A DNA stretch of 32,565 nucleotides, from assembly GCF_026719745.1 (NCBI RefSeq), contig NZ_JAPPRQ010000024.1:1-32565 (forward strand). Direction: 5' to 3'. Made by a program: the position numbers and the translations under genes. The DNA comes from Clostridium sp. ZS2-4. Lineage in GTDB: Bacteria; Bacillota; Clostridia; Clostridiales; Clostridiaceae. Below, in pieces: positions 8,002-15,981 of the stretch (position 1 is its first letter; the number at the start of each line of letters is the position of its first letter). Under the pieces are notes generated by a model that did no database searches, was not told the origin of the DNA, and saw nothing but the letters and a program-made list of their open reading frames with translations.

Positions 8002-8160
8002 AATATAATCAAGATTATAAATAGTTTAAAAGGTGCAATGCTTTCATATTATCCAAATATTGATGCAACGATTATAATTCTATGCAATCAAGATTGTAAT
8101 ATATGGCAGATGCACAGAGAAATTCAAACTATACTGTATTATGATTGCTTAATAAAATAA
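8002..8160 (+). pseudogene. C-terminal scrap of a beta-lactamase-type serine hydrolase
   Basis: A 52-codon open stretch without a start reads INSLKGAMLSYYPNIDATII followed by ILCNQDCNIWQMHREI. The pattern (..G....YP..D..III.LSN.D) is typical of the last strands of class-C beta-lactamase/penicillin-binding-like hydrolases. No catalytic SxxK or YxN part is present, so it is a fragment. The rest of 7821-8208 holds no convincing gene. Confidence 0.4.
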
Positions 8161-8208
8161 ATAAAGGATAACATAAAAAATTATTGTTAATTAAAAGGGG
8201 GAAAGTGT

Positions 8209-9153
8209 ATGAAAATATTAGTTATGGGGGGAACTGAATTTGTAAGCAGTTCGTTAACAAAATATTTAATATCCAAAGGTTATACTGTAGATATATTTAC
8301 GAGAGGAATTAAACCTATTAAATATGTTGGAATTAGAAAACACTTAAAAGGTGATAGAAAATCGATTAAAGATTTAAAAGTAAATATTGCAAATGAAAGA
8401 TATGATTATATTTTTGATATTTCAGCATATGTAAAGGATGATGTGCAAAAATTAATTGCCATTTTAAATAAAGAGAACTTAAAAAGGTATATATTTTGCA
8501 GTTCCGGTTCAGTATATATACCTTCAGATGAGATAGTTGCAGAAGAATTTACTCGAGGTGAAAACGTAAATTGGGGGAGCTATGGATTAGATAAAAAGAA
8601 AGCTGAAGATTATTTATTTGAATTATGGGAAAATGAAAAATTTCCTATAACTATATTTAGACCAACCTATATATATGGAGAAGAGAATAATTTATATAGA
8701 GAAATTTATTTATTTGATAGGGTAAAAAAGGGGTTAGATGTTCCTATACCAAATGGTAATGAAAAGACACAATTTATATATATAAGTGATTTAGTCAAAG
8801 TATTTGAAAGTGCTATACATACAGAGAAAACAGTAGGACAAGCATATAATGTAACCCATCCTCAAATATTAACATGGCAACAGTTAGTTGAAACAACCAT
8901 GAAAGTAGTGAATAGAAAAGTAAATATAAAAAAAGTGGATAGTGAAAAAGTAAATATAAGTGTAAGAGAATATTTTCCTTTTAGAAATGTTACTTATCTA
9001 TTAGATACAGAAAAAGCAAAAAAAGACGGATTGTATATGCCCAAAATTGATTTATTTAAAGGCGTAGAACTAGCGTATAAATGGTATTGTAATACTGAGC
9101 CAGAAGTAAAAGATCCTAAAATGAATAAAATTGATTTAGTATTAGATATATAA
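8209..9153 (+). CDS. NAD-dependent epimerase/dehydratase family protein
   Basis: 314 residues behind AAAAGGGGGAAAG. It starts with the Rossmann strand MKILVMGGTEFVSSSLTKYL. Catalytic residues are visible: serines in CSSGSVY (97-103) and Y125/K129 in SYGLDKKKAE, then FRPTYIYGEEN. This is the atypical or extended SDR pattern of NDP-sugar epimerases and plant/bacterial isomerase-like proteins (GGT.F.G at the start, YGLDK). The third Rossmann glycine is replaced by Ser13, which is unusual and may weaken nucleotide binding. The substrate is unknown. No sugar biosynthesis genes are adjacent; it stands among acetyltransferases. Confidence 0.8.
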   Translation: MKILVMGGTEFVSSSLTKYLISKGYTVDIFTRGIKPIKYVGIRKHLKGDRKSIKDLKVNIANERYDYIFDISAYVKDDVQKLIAILNKENLKRYIFCSSGSVYIPSDEIVAEEFTRGENVNWGSYGLDKKKAEDYLFELWENEKFPITIFRPTYIYGEENNLYREIYLFDRVKKGLDVPIPNGNEKTQFIYISDLVKVFESAIHTEKTVGQAYNVTHPQILTWQQLVETTMKVVNRKVNIKKVDSEKVNISVREYFPFRNVTYLLDTEKAKKDGLYMPKIDLFKGVELAYKWYCNTEPEVKDPKMNKIDLVLDI

Positions 9154-9182
9154 AGAATTTTGTGAACTTTAAGGAGGGTGTT

Positions 9183-9680
9183 ATGGAAAAAATCGCATTA
9201 ATTTTCCCAACAAAAGAATATGAGAGACAAATCTTGGATTACAAAAATGAATTTGAAACAAATGGTGATAGTATGGATGGTACTGCTGGATTACAAAAAG
9301 CTAGCAGTTTTGAAGAGTGGTTTTCTATGCTCATAGATAATTCAAAGGAAGAAACTGTGAGAACTGGGTTTGTCCCAGCATCCACATATTTAGCAATAAG
9401 ACTTTGTGATCAGAGAGTAATTGGTATGATAGACATCCGTCATAGGCTAAATGAGTATTTACTTCAATTCGGTGGACATATTGGATATAGTGTAAGAAAA
9501 TCTGAACGTAGAAAAGGATATGCAAAAGAAATGCTTAACTTGGCTTTGGAAAAATGTAAAGATATAAATATGGAAAAAGTTCTTGTTACTTGTGATAAAG
9601 AAAACATTGCATCATCAAGAACAATTATTCACAATGGTGGTGTGTTGGAAAATGAAGTTATAGAATCTTTAATTAATTAG
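9183..9680 (+). CDS. GNAT acetyltransferase, possibly short at the C-terminus
   Basis: 165 residues from ATG 9183, directly behind AAGGAGGGTG; an in-frame GTG at 9162 has no such site. It belongs to the group with predicted long N-terminal segment and motif A at 102-118 (YSVRKSERRKGYAKEML), followed by NIASSRTIIHNGGVLENEV. Related proteins normally go on for about 15 more residues (an IQRYWI-like ending). Here the frame ends with ESLIN, so the last strand may be lost. It follows the epimerase after 29 bases and could share its transcript. Confidence 0.75.
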   Translation: MEKIALIFPTKEYERQILDYKNEFETNGDSMDGTAGLQKASSFEEWFSMLIDNSKEETVRTGFVPASTYLAIRLCDQRVIGMIDIRHRLNEYLLQFGGHIGYSVRKSERRKGYAKEMLNLALEKCKDINMEKVLVTCDKENIASSRTIIHNGGVLENEVIESLIN

Positions 9681-9734
9681 TACCCAATTTTCTTATCGTA
9701 TGTAACGATCAAATTAAAATAGGGGGTAGAAACT

Positions 9735-9869
9735 ATGAATTCAACTTTTGTGATTTTACCATTTATTATATGGATATTATTTGCGGGTATTGGTATAATT
9801 CACTTCGTAGCTCTATATGGAAATGTTATGATGGAAAGTGGAAAATGCTTTTTAATCAAGGAACATTAA
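9735..9869 (+). CDS. Small membrane protein (44 aa)
   Basis: ATG 9735 follows AGGGGGTAGAAACT. The protein begins MNSTFVILPFIIWILFAGIG and has one strong membrane helix (residues 4-30) with a short charged tail. No family recognised. A good ribosome binding site and a coherent hydrophobic helix argue for a real gene; it could also be the N-terminal remnant of a larger membrane protein. The next 110 bases hold a copy of the intergenic repeat. Confidence 0.45.
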   Translation: MNSTFVILPFIIWILFAGIGIIHFVALYGNVMMESGKCFLIKEH

Positions 9870-9950
9870 CATCTCAATTATAATATAAATTATGATTAGA
9901 GTACAACATTCTTAAATAATTATATAAAAAGCTAGTATTCAAGTTAATAA

Positions 9951-9975
9951 TTAAGCTACAATAGCAAAATATTGT
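9951..9975. repeat. Intergenic repeat, copy A
   Basis: TTAAGCTACAATAGCAAAAT followed by ATTGT. It shares the core ATAGCAAAATATT with the copies at 15842 and 17147, and GCAAAATATTGTA with the copy at 10949. It immediately precedes the truncated DJ-1 gene, so the break may lie at the repeat. Confidence 0.45.
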
Positions 9976-9983
9976 AAAAAAGC

Positions 9984-10412
9984 TTGACATCAAGATTAAT
10001 TACTGATGTATTAAATGAAGATATAGAAGGTTTAATAATTCCAGGTGGATGGTATGGTGAGACCAAATCTGAACTAATAGAATTAATTAATAATTTAAAT
10101 TTAAAAGGAAAACTAGTAAGTGCTATATGTGGTATAGGAACAATATTTTTGGCAAAGGCAGGTGTTCTTCATAATGTTAAGTACACAACCCCAGCTTTTC
10201 AATGGACTCAAGAACATATTGATGTATTTGGAGAAAAAGATCCTTTCACAAGAGAAAACTTTGTTTCAGAAAGAGTAGTAAGAGATGGGAACATCATAAT
10301 TGCTCAAGGGATAGCTTTTATTGACTTTGCAATAGAAATATGTGATTGGTTTAATTTGTTTCAAAGTAAAGAAGAGAGGGAGAACTTTGCTAAAAATATA
10401 AAGGGATTATAA
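9984..10412 (+). pseudogene. DJ-1/PfpI-family protein, 5' end missing
   Basis: An open frame of 142 codons with no ATG and no ribosome binding site; a TTG at 9984 is only formal. The visible part starts at about residue 55-60 of a normal DJ-1/PfpI protein: GLIIPGGWYG, then the nucleophile elbow SAICGIGTIFLAKAGVL with the conserved cysteine, and ends with AIEICDWFNLF. The family includes class-I amidotransferase-like hydrolases and glyoxalases. The N-terminal Rossmann part with the conserved acidic residue is gone, so it is probably inactive. An intergenic repeat abuts the break. Confidence 0.7.
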
Positions 10413-10490
10413 AGAAGTATTTTAGCATTATAAATTCATAATATAAAGAAATTGTGTAGGAAATATATATTAAACATGGAGGGGTTTTTT

Positions 10491-10946
10491 ATGAATATCT
10501 GCATAGTTGAGAAAGACATAACAGAAATTGAACTTATAAAGCCATTATGGGAACAACTTAATTCCATTCATCTTGATAAATCAGTTTATTTTAAGAATAA
10601 ATATGGGAAATTTACCTTTAAAAAAAGAATAGACTCTATTTATGAAAAGGCACAAAAAGGTGTTATAAAACTTGATATACTTTTAGATAAGGATACTGGG
10701 AATTATATAGGGTATTGTTTAAGTTCAATTGAAGATAATTTAGGAGAAATAGAATCTATATATATTGAAAATCAGTATCGTAAGTTTAGATTAGGTGATA
10801 AACTTATGAAGAATGCTTTGAATTGGTTTGAATCAAAGTTAATAACAAATATTGAAATTAATGTAGTTTATGCAAATGATGAAGCATTGCCTTTTTATGA
10901 ACGATATGGATTTCATGTTGGAAATTATATTTTAAAAAGAAACTAA
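10491..10946 (+). CDS. GNAT acetyltransferase with altered acetyl-CoA loop
   Basis: 151 residues from ATG 10491, preceded by GGAGGGG and six T residues. Fold elements fit GNAT: YIGYCLSSI, then IESIYIENQYRKFRLGDKLM (87-106), and a C-terminal NDEALPFYERYGF. In the acetyl-CoA loop the usual R-G-x-G-x-G/A is replaced by YRKFRLG, so two glycines are missing. Either the cofactor site is modified or the gene is drifting. The substrate is unknown. Confidence 0.75.
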   Translation: MNICIVEKDITEIELIKPLWEQLNSIHLDKSVYFKNKYGKFTFKKRIDSIYEKAQKGVIKLDILLDKDTGNYIGYCLSSIEDNLGEIESIYIENQYRKFRLGDKLMKNALNWFESKLITNIEINVVYANDEALPFYERYGFHVGNYILKRN

Positions 10947-10948
10947 TG

Positions 10949-10973
10949 TTTAAGACAGATTTGCAAAATATTG
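10949..10973. repeat. Intergenic repeat, copy B
   Basis: TTTAAGACAGATTTGCAAAA followed by TATTG. It starts three bases after the GNAT stop codon and matches the 17147 copy in TTAAGACA and GCAAAATATT, and the 9951 copy in GCAAAATATTGTA. Confidence 0.4.
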
Positions 10974-11028
10974 TACACAATAAATGAATGCAAACTTTTG
11001 AATAAGATATTACATTCGCTGAAATGTA

Positions 11029-11064
11029 AAGGGCTGACACTAATTTGGTGTTAAGCTCTTTTTA
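11029..11064 (+). terminator. Rho-independent terminator
   Basis: AAGGGCTGACACTAATTTGG then TGTTAAGCTCTTTTTATAT: a GGGCT/AGCTC and ACAC/GTGT stem followed by a T-run. It ends the transcript of the GNAT gene at 10491. Confidence 0.6.
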
Positions 11065-11153
11065 TATTGTTGATTTTGAATGTATAGTTTTACAAGTATA
11101 TAAAGCAAAATTTAGTTCCGCATGGGTATCTTTCAATTATAAAAGCAGTACAT

Positions 11154-11528
11154 ATGTACAAGCTTGGTAGCAAATCCTACAATGGTTATTTTATAAATTC
11201 AATTGATAAAAACTTTTATGCTCTTTTAAAGGGAAAGATAAAGCATTACAGAGAAGTGCCTGATGAAAATATAATGAATAGGAATGAGCAATATGATTTT
11301 ACACTGGAAGATGAGGTTATAGCTTATGAGGAAGTATTAAAACTTAGAACTGAGTTAGAGAAGTTAGCTCCAGAAGAAAGAGAAGTTATTGCCAAGTACT
11401 ACCTAATGGAGAAGAGCTATAAGGAAATAGCAGCTGATAGTGATAAAACTGTTTCACAGGTGAGATATTTGAGAAATAAGGGAATTGAGAAGTTGAAAGA
11501 AGAGTATAAAGATGAGGAGGATAAGTAA
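11154..11528 (+). CDS. Sigma-factor-like regulator (region 4), element-derived
   Basis: 124 residues. The C-terminal half is a sigma-70 region 4: LRTELEKLAPEEREVIAKYY, then KSYKEIAADSDKTVSQVRYL, a clear helix-turn-helix. The N-terminal part (YNGYFINSIDKNFYALLKGK) resembles the short sigma-like proteins of Tn916-type elements (Orf7-like) more than a full region 2. The ATG at 11154 has no good ribosome binding site, and a stop codon lies five codons upstream, so the 5' end may be missing. Such proteins regulate transfer or excision genes of integrative elements; here no target operon is beside it. Confidence 0.65.
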   Translation: MYKLGSKSYNGYFINSIDKNFYALLKGKIKHYREVPDENIMNRNEQYDFTLEDEVIAYEEVLKLRTELEKLAPEEREVIAKYYLMEKSYKEIAADSDKTVSQVRYLRNKGIEKLKEEYKDEEDK

Positions 11529-11566
11529 AGGAATTTATAGCGAAAATTAAAAAGAATGAGATGAAG

Positions 11567-11605
11567 AATAACTCTAGGTATATTAGGTGCTTAGGGTTAT
11601 TTTTT
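11567..11605 (+). terminator. Terminator after the sigma-like gene
   Basis: AATAACTCTA (11567-11576) pairs with TAGGGTTATT (11592-11601) with one G-T pair, followed by TTTT. Confidence 0.6.
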
Positions 11606-11714
11606 ATGGTAAATATACATTAATTTGTTATAATTAGGTTTAATATGATATAATTTGATATGGTGTGATGTTGCAATATATAAAGATGTTATGAATTTAT
11701 AGGAGAATGATTAT

Positions 11715-12488
11715 ATGAAAAAAGCAATTTGTTTTTTATTAACGTCTATTATATTTTTAATATTTATGATAACGAATAAGTATATTCCTAAAGAAGTAAC
11801 TTCAGAAAGAAATTCTTCGTCGGAGTTCAAAATTTTAAATAATGTTGAAAATAAAGATATTAAAATAACAGAAATGACTGTTGATGAATATTGCAAAAAA
11901 TTAGCTAAAGAAAAAAATATTACATTTCAAGAAGCTAAAGAATTAAATGAAAAAGATAATAAGATTAATATAGAAGAGTTAAATAAAAAATATCCCAAAC
12001 TTAATTTAAGAAAAGATGAAACAGGAAATTCAATAAATTCTTTAACTGATGAGAGCAATTACATTAAATATGAGAATGTTGAAATTAATAATTATTTTGG
12101 GGGAACAAATAAAAAAGATAAAAAGTATAATAAGACAAAAGATTTTGAAAAACCTAAAGAATTCACAATAACCCTTAGTGCTATAGCTAAAGTGTATAAA
12201 AAAGGTTCTTTCTTAGAAGTACTTACTGTTGATGAAAATCAAACATGTTCATATATTACTTCAAAAGACAAATATAAATGGAAGCAACTGAATTTACTAG
12301 CTTATGTAAATAAAAATGGAAGAAATGTAACTTTTACAGGAAGAGGAGTTGCTTATAAAGAAATAGATACTAGTTGCCAAAAGCAGTATGAAAAATTAGA
12401 ATTTCCTGTTTCAGATTTTGGTTCAGGAACTTATTATGCTAGGAGATTTTGCAAAATTTATGGTACAGTAGAATTAGGTACTTCTTAA
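11715..12488 (+). CDS. Secreted or membrane-anchored protein of unknown function
   Basis: 257 residues behind AGGAGAATGATT. It begins MKKAICFLLTSIIFLIFMIT, a signal peptide or N-terminal anchor without a lipoprotein cysteine box. The mature part is very lysine- and asparagine-rich, with a helical charged stretch (residues 45-90, DEYCKKLAKEKNITFQEAKE) and a later beta-rich part (160-257) that includes two cysteine-containing strands. No family recognised. It has its own spacing and a weak terminator, so it is probably a single-gene unit. Confidence 0.7.
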   Translation: MKKAICFLLTSIIFLIFMITNKYIPKEVTSERNSSSEFKILNNVENKDIKITEMTVDEYCKKLAKEKNITFQEAKELNEKDNKINIEELNKKYPKLNLRKDETGNSINSLTDESNYIKYENVEINNYFGGTNKKDKKYNKTKDFEKPKEFTITLSAIAKVYKKGSFLEVLTVDENQTCSYITSKDKYKWKQLNLLAYVNKNGRNVTFTGRGVAYKEIDTSCQKQYEKLEFPVSDFGSGTYYARRFCKIYGTVELGTS

Positions 12489-12495
12489 ATTAAAA

Positions 12496-12513
12496 AAAGC
12501 CTTTAATGGCTTT
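12496..12513 (+). terminator. Short terminator-like hairpin
   Basis: AAAGCC, loop TTTAAT, GGCTTT, directly after the stop of the secreted protein. The T-run is short, so it is weak. Confidence 0.4.
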
Positions 12514-12597
12514 GATAAATTGCTTAAAAAGTTTGTTAATTATAAATCTATAATAATTGAATAATCGTAACATATGATGAAATAAAGGAGAAAATAT

Positions 12598-13146
12598 ATG
12601 GATAAGTTAGTAACTGATAGATTAATATTAAGAGAATGGAAAGAAACTGATAGCAAGGATTTATATGAATATGGAAAAAGTGAATTAGTAGGCCCTAATG
12701 CTGGGTGGCCACCACATAAAAATGAAGAAGAAAGTAAAGAAATTATAAAAATGTTTATTAGAAATAATGATACATATGCTATTGTTTTAAAATCAGATAA
12801 TAAAGTTATTGGTGGAATTGGGCTTCACGATAGAAAACCAGATGATAGTCTTAGTGAATTAAAGCAGAAAGAAATAGGGTATGTTTTAAATCCTAAATAT
12901 TGGGGAAAAGGAATTATTCCAGAGGCAGTAAATTGTTTAATTAAATATGGTTTTAATGAACTAAATTTAGATTTAATTTGGTGTGGACATTTTGATTTTA
13001 ATAATAAATCAAAAAGAGTAAACGAGAAATGTGGATTTAAATATAGATTTAGTAAAAATGAAAATTTAAAACTTTTAGATAATAAGGAAGTTACTACTTT
13101 ATATTATTGTATGTTTAAATCTGACTATGCTGAACATACTAAATAA
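12598..13146 (+). CDS. GNAT acetyltransferase, RimJ/RimL-like
   Basis: 182 residues behind AAAGGAG. It begins with the family start LVTDRLILREWKETDS (RimJ/RimL, Acetyltransf_3 pattern). Motif A is at about 92-110 (IGYVLNPKYWGKGIIPEAV), and it ends with the NNKSKRVNEKCGF signature. Related enzymes acetylate ribosomal protein N-termini or other amines; the true substrate is unknown. It is the last gene before the IS91-like insertion. Confidence 0.85.
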   Translation: MDKLVTDRLILREWKETDSKDLYEYGKSELVGPNAGWPPHKNEEESKEIIKMFIRNNDTYAIVLKSDNKVIGGIGLHDRKPDDSLSELKQKEIGYVLNPKYWGKGIIPEAVNCLIKYGFNELNLDLIWCGHFDFNNKSKRVNEKCGFKYRFSKNENLKLLDNKEVTTLYYCMFKSDYAEHTK

Positions 13147-13176
13147 CTTAATTATTACAACACAATATGAGTTGGC

Positions 13177-13281
13177 TTGATTGCGATGTTGAGGGTAAAA
13201 AATAGCATATATATAAGCCTTACAAGTGATTTAAACTTGATTTAGGTTAAATATATATGTACACCTCAATATCGCAATCAA
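13177..13281. repeat. Long imperfect palindrome beside the IS91-like element
   Basis: Arms 13177-13194 and 13264-13281 are 18 bases each with one mismatch (TTGATTGCGATGTTGAGG against CCTCAATATCGCAATCAA). Inside, CATATATAT/ATATATATG, CCT/AGG and CAAGT/ACTTG also pair, so almost the whole 105 bases can fold into one long stem. No gene is in it. It ends six bases before the left end of the element. It could be a MITE, a strong bidirectional terminator, or a folded target that attracted the insertion. Confidence 0.6.
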
Positions 13282-13287
13282 TTATAA

Positions 13288-13312
13288 GAACGGAATCGCT
13301 AAAAGCGGCAGC
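13288..13312 (+). repeat. Left inverted end of the IS91-like element
   Basis: Begins GAACGGAATCGCTAAAAGCG. It matches the reverse complement of 15597-15621 at 22 of 25 positions. The CGCT/AGCG inside it forms a small hairpin, as described for IS91-type ends. Confidence 0.7.
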
Positions 13313-13478
13313 GCCCCCTATGGGAATTCAAAAATTCATATCTGGATTTTTGAATAAGAAATTCTCATTATTTTCCTAATACTAGTATAATTTTAACCAG
13401 AAAATCATGGCTAATACCTATTTTAGTATATAGCTTCCCCCTCCCCATAATCAAGAGCTTATTCACTTTTCCTTTTAT

Positions 13479-14633
13479 TTATGGAGGTGAAGCACTTCGA
13501 GGCATTAATTTTCCTATTTTTATTAAATTTCCCTTCTCACACTTTTTACACTTGCCTATTTTAATTCCAGTTAATTTAAAAAACAGCTCCGCTGACGATA
13601 GTTTTTCAAACTCTTTGGGTTTAACCCTAAAAATTTCTAGGCAGCGTTTGAACTTTAATTTCTTATTTCTATTCCCTAAAATACCATAATGTCTTATCTT
13701 TACAAACCTGTCGGGTAATATATGCATTGAAAATCTTCTAATGAATTCTTCAGGTTTTAAAGACATTATCTTTTCTTTACTTTTATCTTTATAATCTCTC
13801 CACTTAAATATAATTTTTTCTTTATCAACTTTAATAATTCTATTATTAGATATAGCAACTCTGTGAGTATATCTTCCTAAATATTGCAATACGTATTCTG
13901 CACTACTAAAAGGAGCTTTACTATAAACAATCCATTCTTTTTTATATAACTCATCTTTAAATGCATTAAATATGTATCTAGATTGTAATTCATTAATCTT
14001 TGGAGGAAATTTCAACTTATTTCTTTTATAAAGCTGATCTAGGTAAAAAAGATATTTCCCTCTAAACATTCGTGAAAGTACCTTTACTGGAATAAAGAAT
14101 TTTTTCTTTGATTTTATCCATCTACTATTGTCAAAGCTTAAGCCGCCGCCAGGAACTATACAATGTATATGAGGATGATACATTAAGTTTTGTCCCCAAG
14201 TATGCAATACGGTTGTAAAACCTATATTTGCATTTAAATATTTCTTATCTTTTCCTAGCTTAAGTAAGGTTTCAGAAACAGCTGTAAAAAGAATAGAATA
14301 CATTTCCTTTTGATTAAACAATGTTAAAGAATTTAATTGTTCAGGTATAGTAAAAACAATATGAAAGTAATGAGTTGGTAACAGTGACTTACTCCTCTCA
14401 TAAATCCACATTTCCTTGGCGTAAGCCTGACATTTTGGACAATGACGATTTCTACAAGAGTTATATGAAATTTTAGTTTCTCCACACTCATCACATTCGT
14501 ACACATGACCTCCAAGTGCAGCAGTTCTACAATCCTTAATTGAGTATAATGCTTTTAGAATATTAGGTGGTAATTTCCTTGCCTTAATATAAGACTCTCC
14601 ATGCAACTCCATAATATCTTGAAGTGAATTCAT
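13479..14633 (-). CDS. IS91-family transposase (Y2, HUH type)
   Basis: 384 residues, full length. The N-terminal zinc-binding cysteines C47, C50, C60, C65 and C68 lie in YECDECGETKISYNSC and RNRHCPKC. The metal-binding HUH motif is at 143-147 (HPHIHC), and the two catalytic tyrosines Y241 and Y245 are in YLGRYTHRVAIS. A second C-x-x-C pair is near 352-355. HUH transposases of this family move DNA as single strands by rolling-circle replication. All key residues are present, so it may be active. It is co-transcribed with the recombinase upstream (four-base gap). Confidence 0.9.
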   Translation of the reverse strand: MNSLQDIMELHGESYIKARKLPPNILKALYSIKDCRTAALGGHVYECDECGETKISYNSCRNRHCPKCQAYAKEMWIYERSKSLLPTHYFHIVFTIPEQLNSLTLFNQKEMYSILFTAVSETLLKLGKDKKYLNANIGFTTVLHTWGQNLMYHPHIHCIVPGGGLSFDNSRWIKSKKKFFIPVKVLSRMFRGKYLFYLDQLYKRNKLKFPPKINELQSRYIFNAFKDELYKKEWIVYSKAPFSSAEYVLQYLGRYTHRVAISNNRIIKVDKEKIIFKWRDYKDKSKEKIMSLKPEEFIRRFSMHILPDRFVKIRHYGILGNRNKKLKFKRCLEIFRVKPKEFEKLSSAELFFKLTGIKIGKCKKCEKGNLIKIGKLMPRSASPP

Positions 14634-14637
14634 AAAT

Positions 14638-15486
14638 TCAATCTAACGTATCTAAAGGACTTGTTATATTTAACGTATGGTAGTCCCTTACATGTAAGTA
14701 TATTGAGGTTGTTTTCATATTAGAATGACCCATTAGTGCTTGAATAGTTACTAAATCAACACCATCATTCATTAAATGAGTTGCAAAAGAATGTCTTAAA
14801 GTATGTGGCGAAGCCTTTTTAGTTATCCCTGCCTTCAACAATGCTTTCTCCATAGCATGCTCTATGCAGCGTCTGCTTAGTGGTTTCTTTGTTTGTCTAG
14901 ATATAAACAAGTAATCCTCCGGAGAATAATTTTTATACCCAAACTTCTTCCAATATACTCTTAGTAATTCTAAGTTTTTTTGAGATAATAAAGTATACCG
15001 TTCTTTATTACGCTTACCACTTCTAACTCTAATCTTCATTTCAGCACTTATAATATCTGATATTCTTAGGTTTATAACCTCGCTAACGCGTAAACCTCCA
15101 GAATATATAGTTGATAGAATTGCTTTATGCTTTAAATAAGTGGTAGATTCCAATAAAAGTTTTACTTCTTCTTTTGTTAAATACTTAGGCAATTTCTTAT
15201 CATATCTAAGTCTTGGAACTCTTAAATCACTCCATGTCCCTTCAAGTGTTACAACATAAAAAAATTTTAGGGTACTATTAATATAATTTACAGTTCCTCT
15301 GCATAATTTTTTCACATTTATGCAATAATCTAAATAGTTGATAATATTTTGCTCGCCTAAGAGTTCGGGTGGCTGATTATAAAATTTTGAAAAATTTTTC
15401 ATAATCCAAACCATATTTTTAATAGTAGACTGGCTACGCCCTCGAATTTCTAGGTCTTTAACCATTTTGTCTATTTTTTTATACAT
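14638..15486 (-). CDS. Tyrosine recombinase (XerC/D-like integrase)
   Basis: 282 residues from ATG 15486, behind AAAGGAGTGATAAA. The N-terminal SAM-like core-binding domain covers about 1-90. In the catalytic domain the visible residues are R133 (SGGLRVSEV), K158 (GKRNKER), H228 and R231 (SPHTLRHSFATHL), H254 (LMGHSNMKTT) and the nucleophile Y263. All are intact. It cuts and rejoins DNA strands through a tyrosine link. In this element it probably resolves or assists transposition products made by the Y2 transposase; that role is inferred from the pairing. Confidence 0.88.
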   Translation of the reverse strand: MYKKIDKMVKDLEIRGRSQSTIKNMVWIMKNFSKFYNQPPELLGEQNIINYLDYCINVKKLCRGTVNYINSTLKFFYVVTLEGTWSDLRVPRLRYDKKLPKYLTKEEVKLLLESTTYLKHKAILSTIYSGGLRVSEVINLRISDIISAEMKIRVRSGKRNKERYTLLSQKNLELLRVYWKKFGYKNYSPEDYLFISRQTKKPLSRRCIEHAMEKALLKAGITKKASPHTLRHSFATHLMNDGVDLVTIQALMGHSNMKTTSIYLHVRDYHTLNITSPLDTLD

Positions 15487-15519
15487 TTTATCACTCCTTT
15501 AAAAGGCGTGTAAAATGTG

Positions 15520-15562
15520 AGAAGTGAAGCTTCCTTGAGAAAGAAACTTCACTTCTTATTTT
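15520..15562 (+). terminator. Hairpin with T-run inside the element end
   Basis: AGAAGTGAAG (15520-15529) pairs perfectly with CTTCACTTCT (15547-15556), followed by TATTTTTT on the + strand. It would stop + strand transcripts running out of the element. On the - strand it lies in the leader of the recombinase gene. Confidence 0.55.
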
Positions 15563-15596
15563 TTCCATATAAACATTGATTTAATCACTATCGCAA

Positions 15597-15621
15597 GCTG
15601 TCGCTTTTAGCGATTTAGTTC
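15597..15621 (-). repeat. Right inverted end of the IS91-like element
   Basis: On the - strand it begins GAACTAAATCGCTAAAAGCG, differing from the left end at only three of 25 positions. Confidence 0.7.
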
Positions 15622-15683
15622 TATAAAGAAATTACGAAGTAATATTTTGATACATATCTATATAATTCAAGGAGCTGAATGTT

Positions 15684-15836
15684 TTGAAAATAAAAAATAT
15701 AAAAGAGAAATTCATAGTTTGGTCAATAGCAATTTTAATTGGATTTATACTTACTTTAACAAAACAAAATAAATTATTGGTTATTATTACAATTACTGGA
15801 ACACCTTTTTTATATTATAAAATAAAAAAAGAATAA
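15684..15836 (+). CDS. Small two-helix membrane protein (50 aa)
   Basis: TTG start at 15684, nine bases after AAGGAG. The product reads (M)KIKNIKEKFIVWSIAILIG..., with two hydrophobic segments (about 11-24 and 32-44) and lysine-rich ends (KIKNIKEK and YYKIKKE). The terminator at 15892 follows it. No family recognised; similar short positive-inside proteins are common and mostly uncharacterised in Firmicutes. Confidence 0.5.
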   Translation: MKIKNIKEKFIVWSIAILIGFILTLTKQNKLLVIITITGTPFLYYKIKKE

Positions 15837-15841
15837 TGTTT

Positions 15842-15866
15842 TAGCAGATACATAATAGCAAAATAT
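15842..15866. repeat. Intergenic repeat, copy C
   Basis: Contains CATAATAGCAAAATAT (15851-15866), identical over 16 bases to 17153-17168. It begins six bases after the stop of the 50-residue membrane protein. Confidence 0.45.
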
Positions 15867-15891
15867 AGTGACATACTGTCTATGATAAATA

Positions 15892-15925
15892 AAAGCTCCA
15901 GTACTTACGGGGCTTTTTTGTTTTT
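15892..15925 (+). terminator. Rho-independent terminator
   Basis: AAGCTCC pairs with GGGGCTT around a nine-base loop and runs into TTTTTTGTTTTT. Confidence 0.7.
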
Positions 15926-15981
15926 AACTTAATATGGTATAATTGGACATACATAGCTGTTGAACAATTTAAAGAAAGTAT

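Larger units (their letters stand above)
13288..15621 (-). mobile_element. IS91-like element with transposase and tyrosine recombinase
   Basis: A 2.33-kb unit bounded by 25-bp inverted ends (22 of 25 identical) that start with GAAC. It contains two - strand genes four bases apart: an upstream tyrosine recombinase and a downstream IS91-family Y2 transposase. GAAC is a known IS91 target tetranucleotide. A subset of IS91-related elements carries an extra integrase gene, and this looks like one of them. Both genes appear intact. The 13313-13478 stretch, 3' of the transposase, contains a 10-bp perfect hairpin (13326-13335 with 13346-13355). No gene seems to be split by the insertion. Confidence 0.75.
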
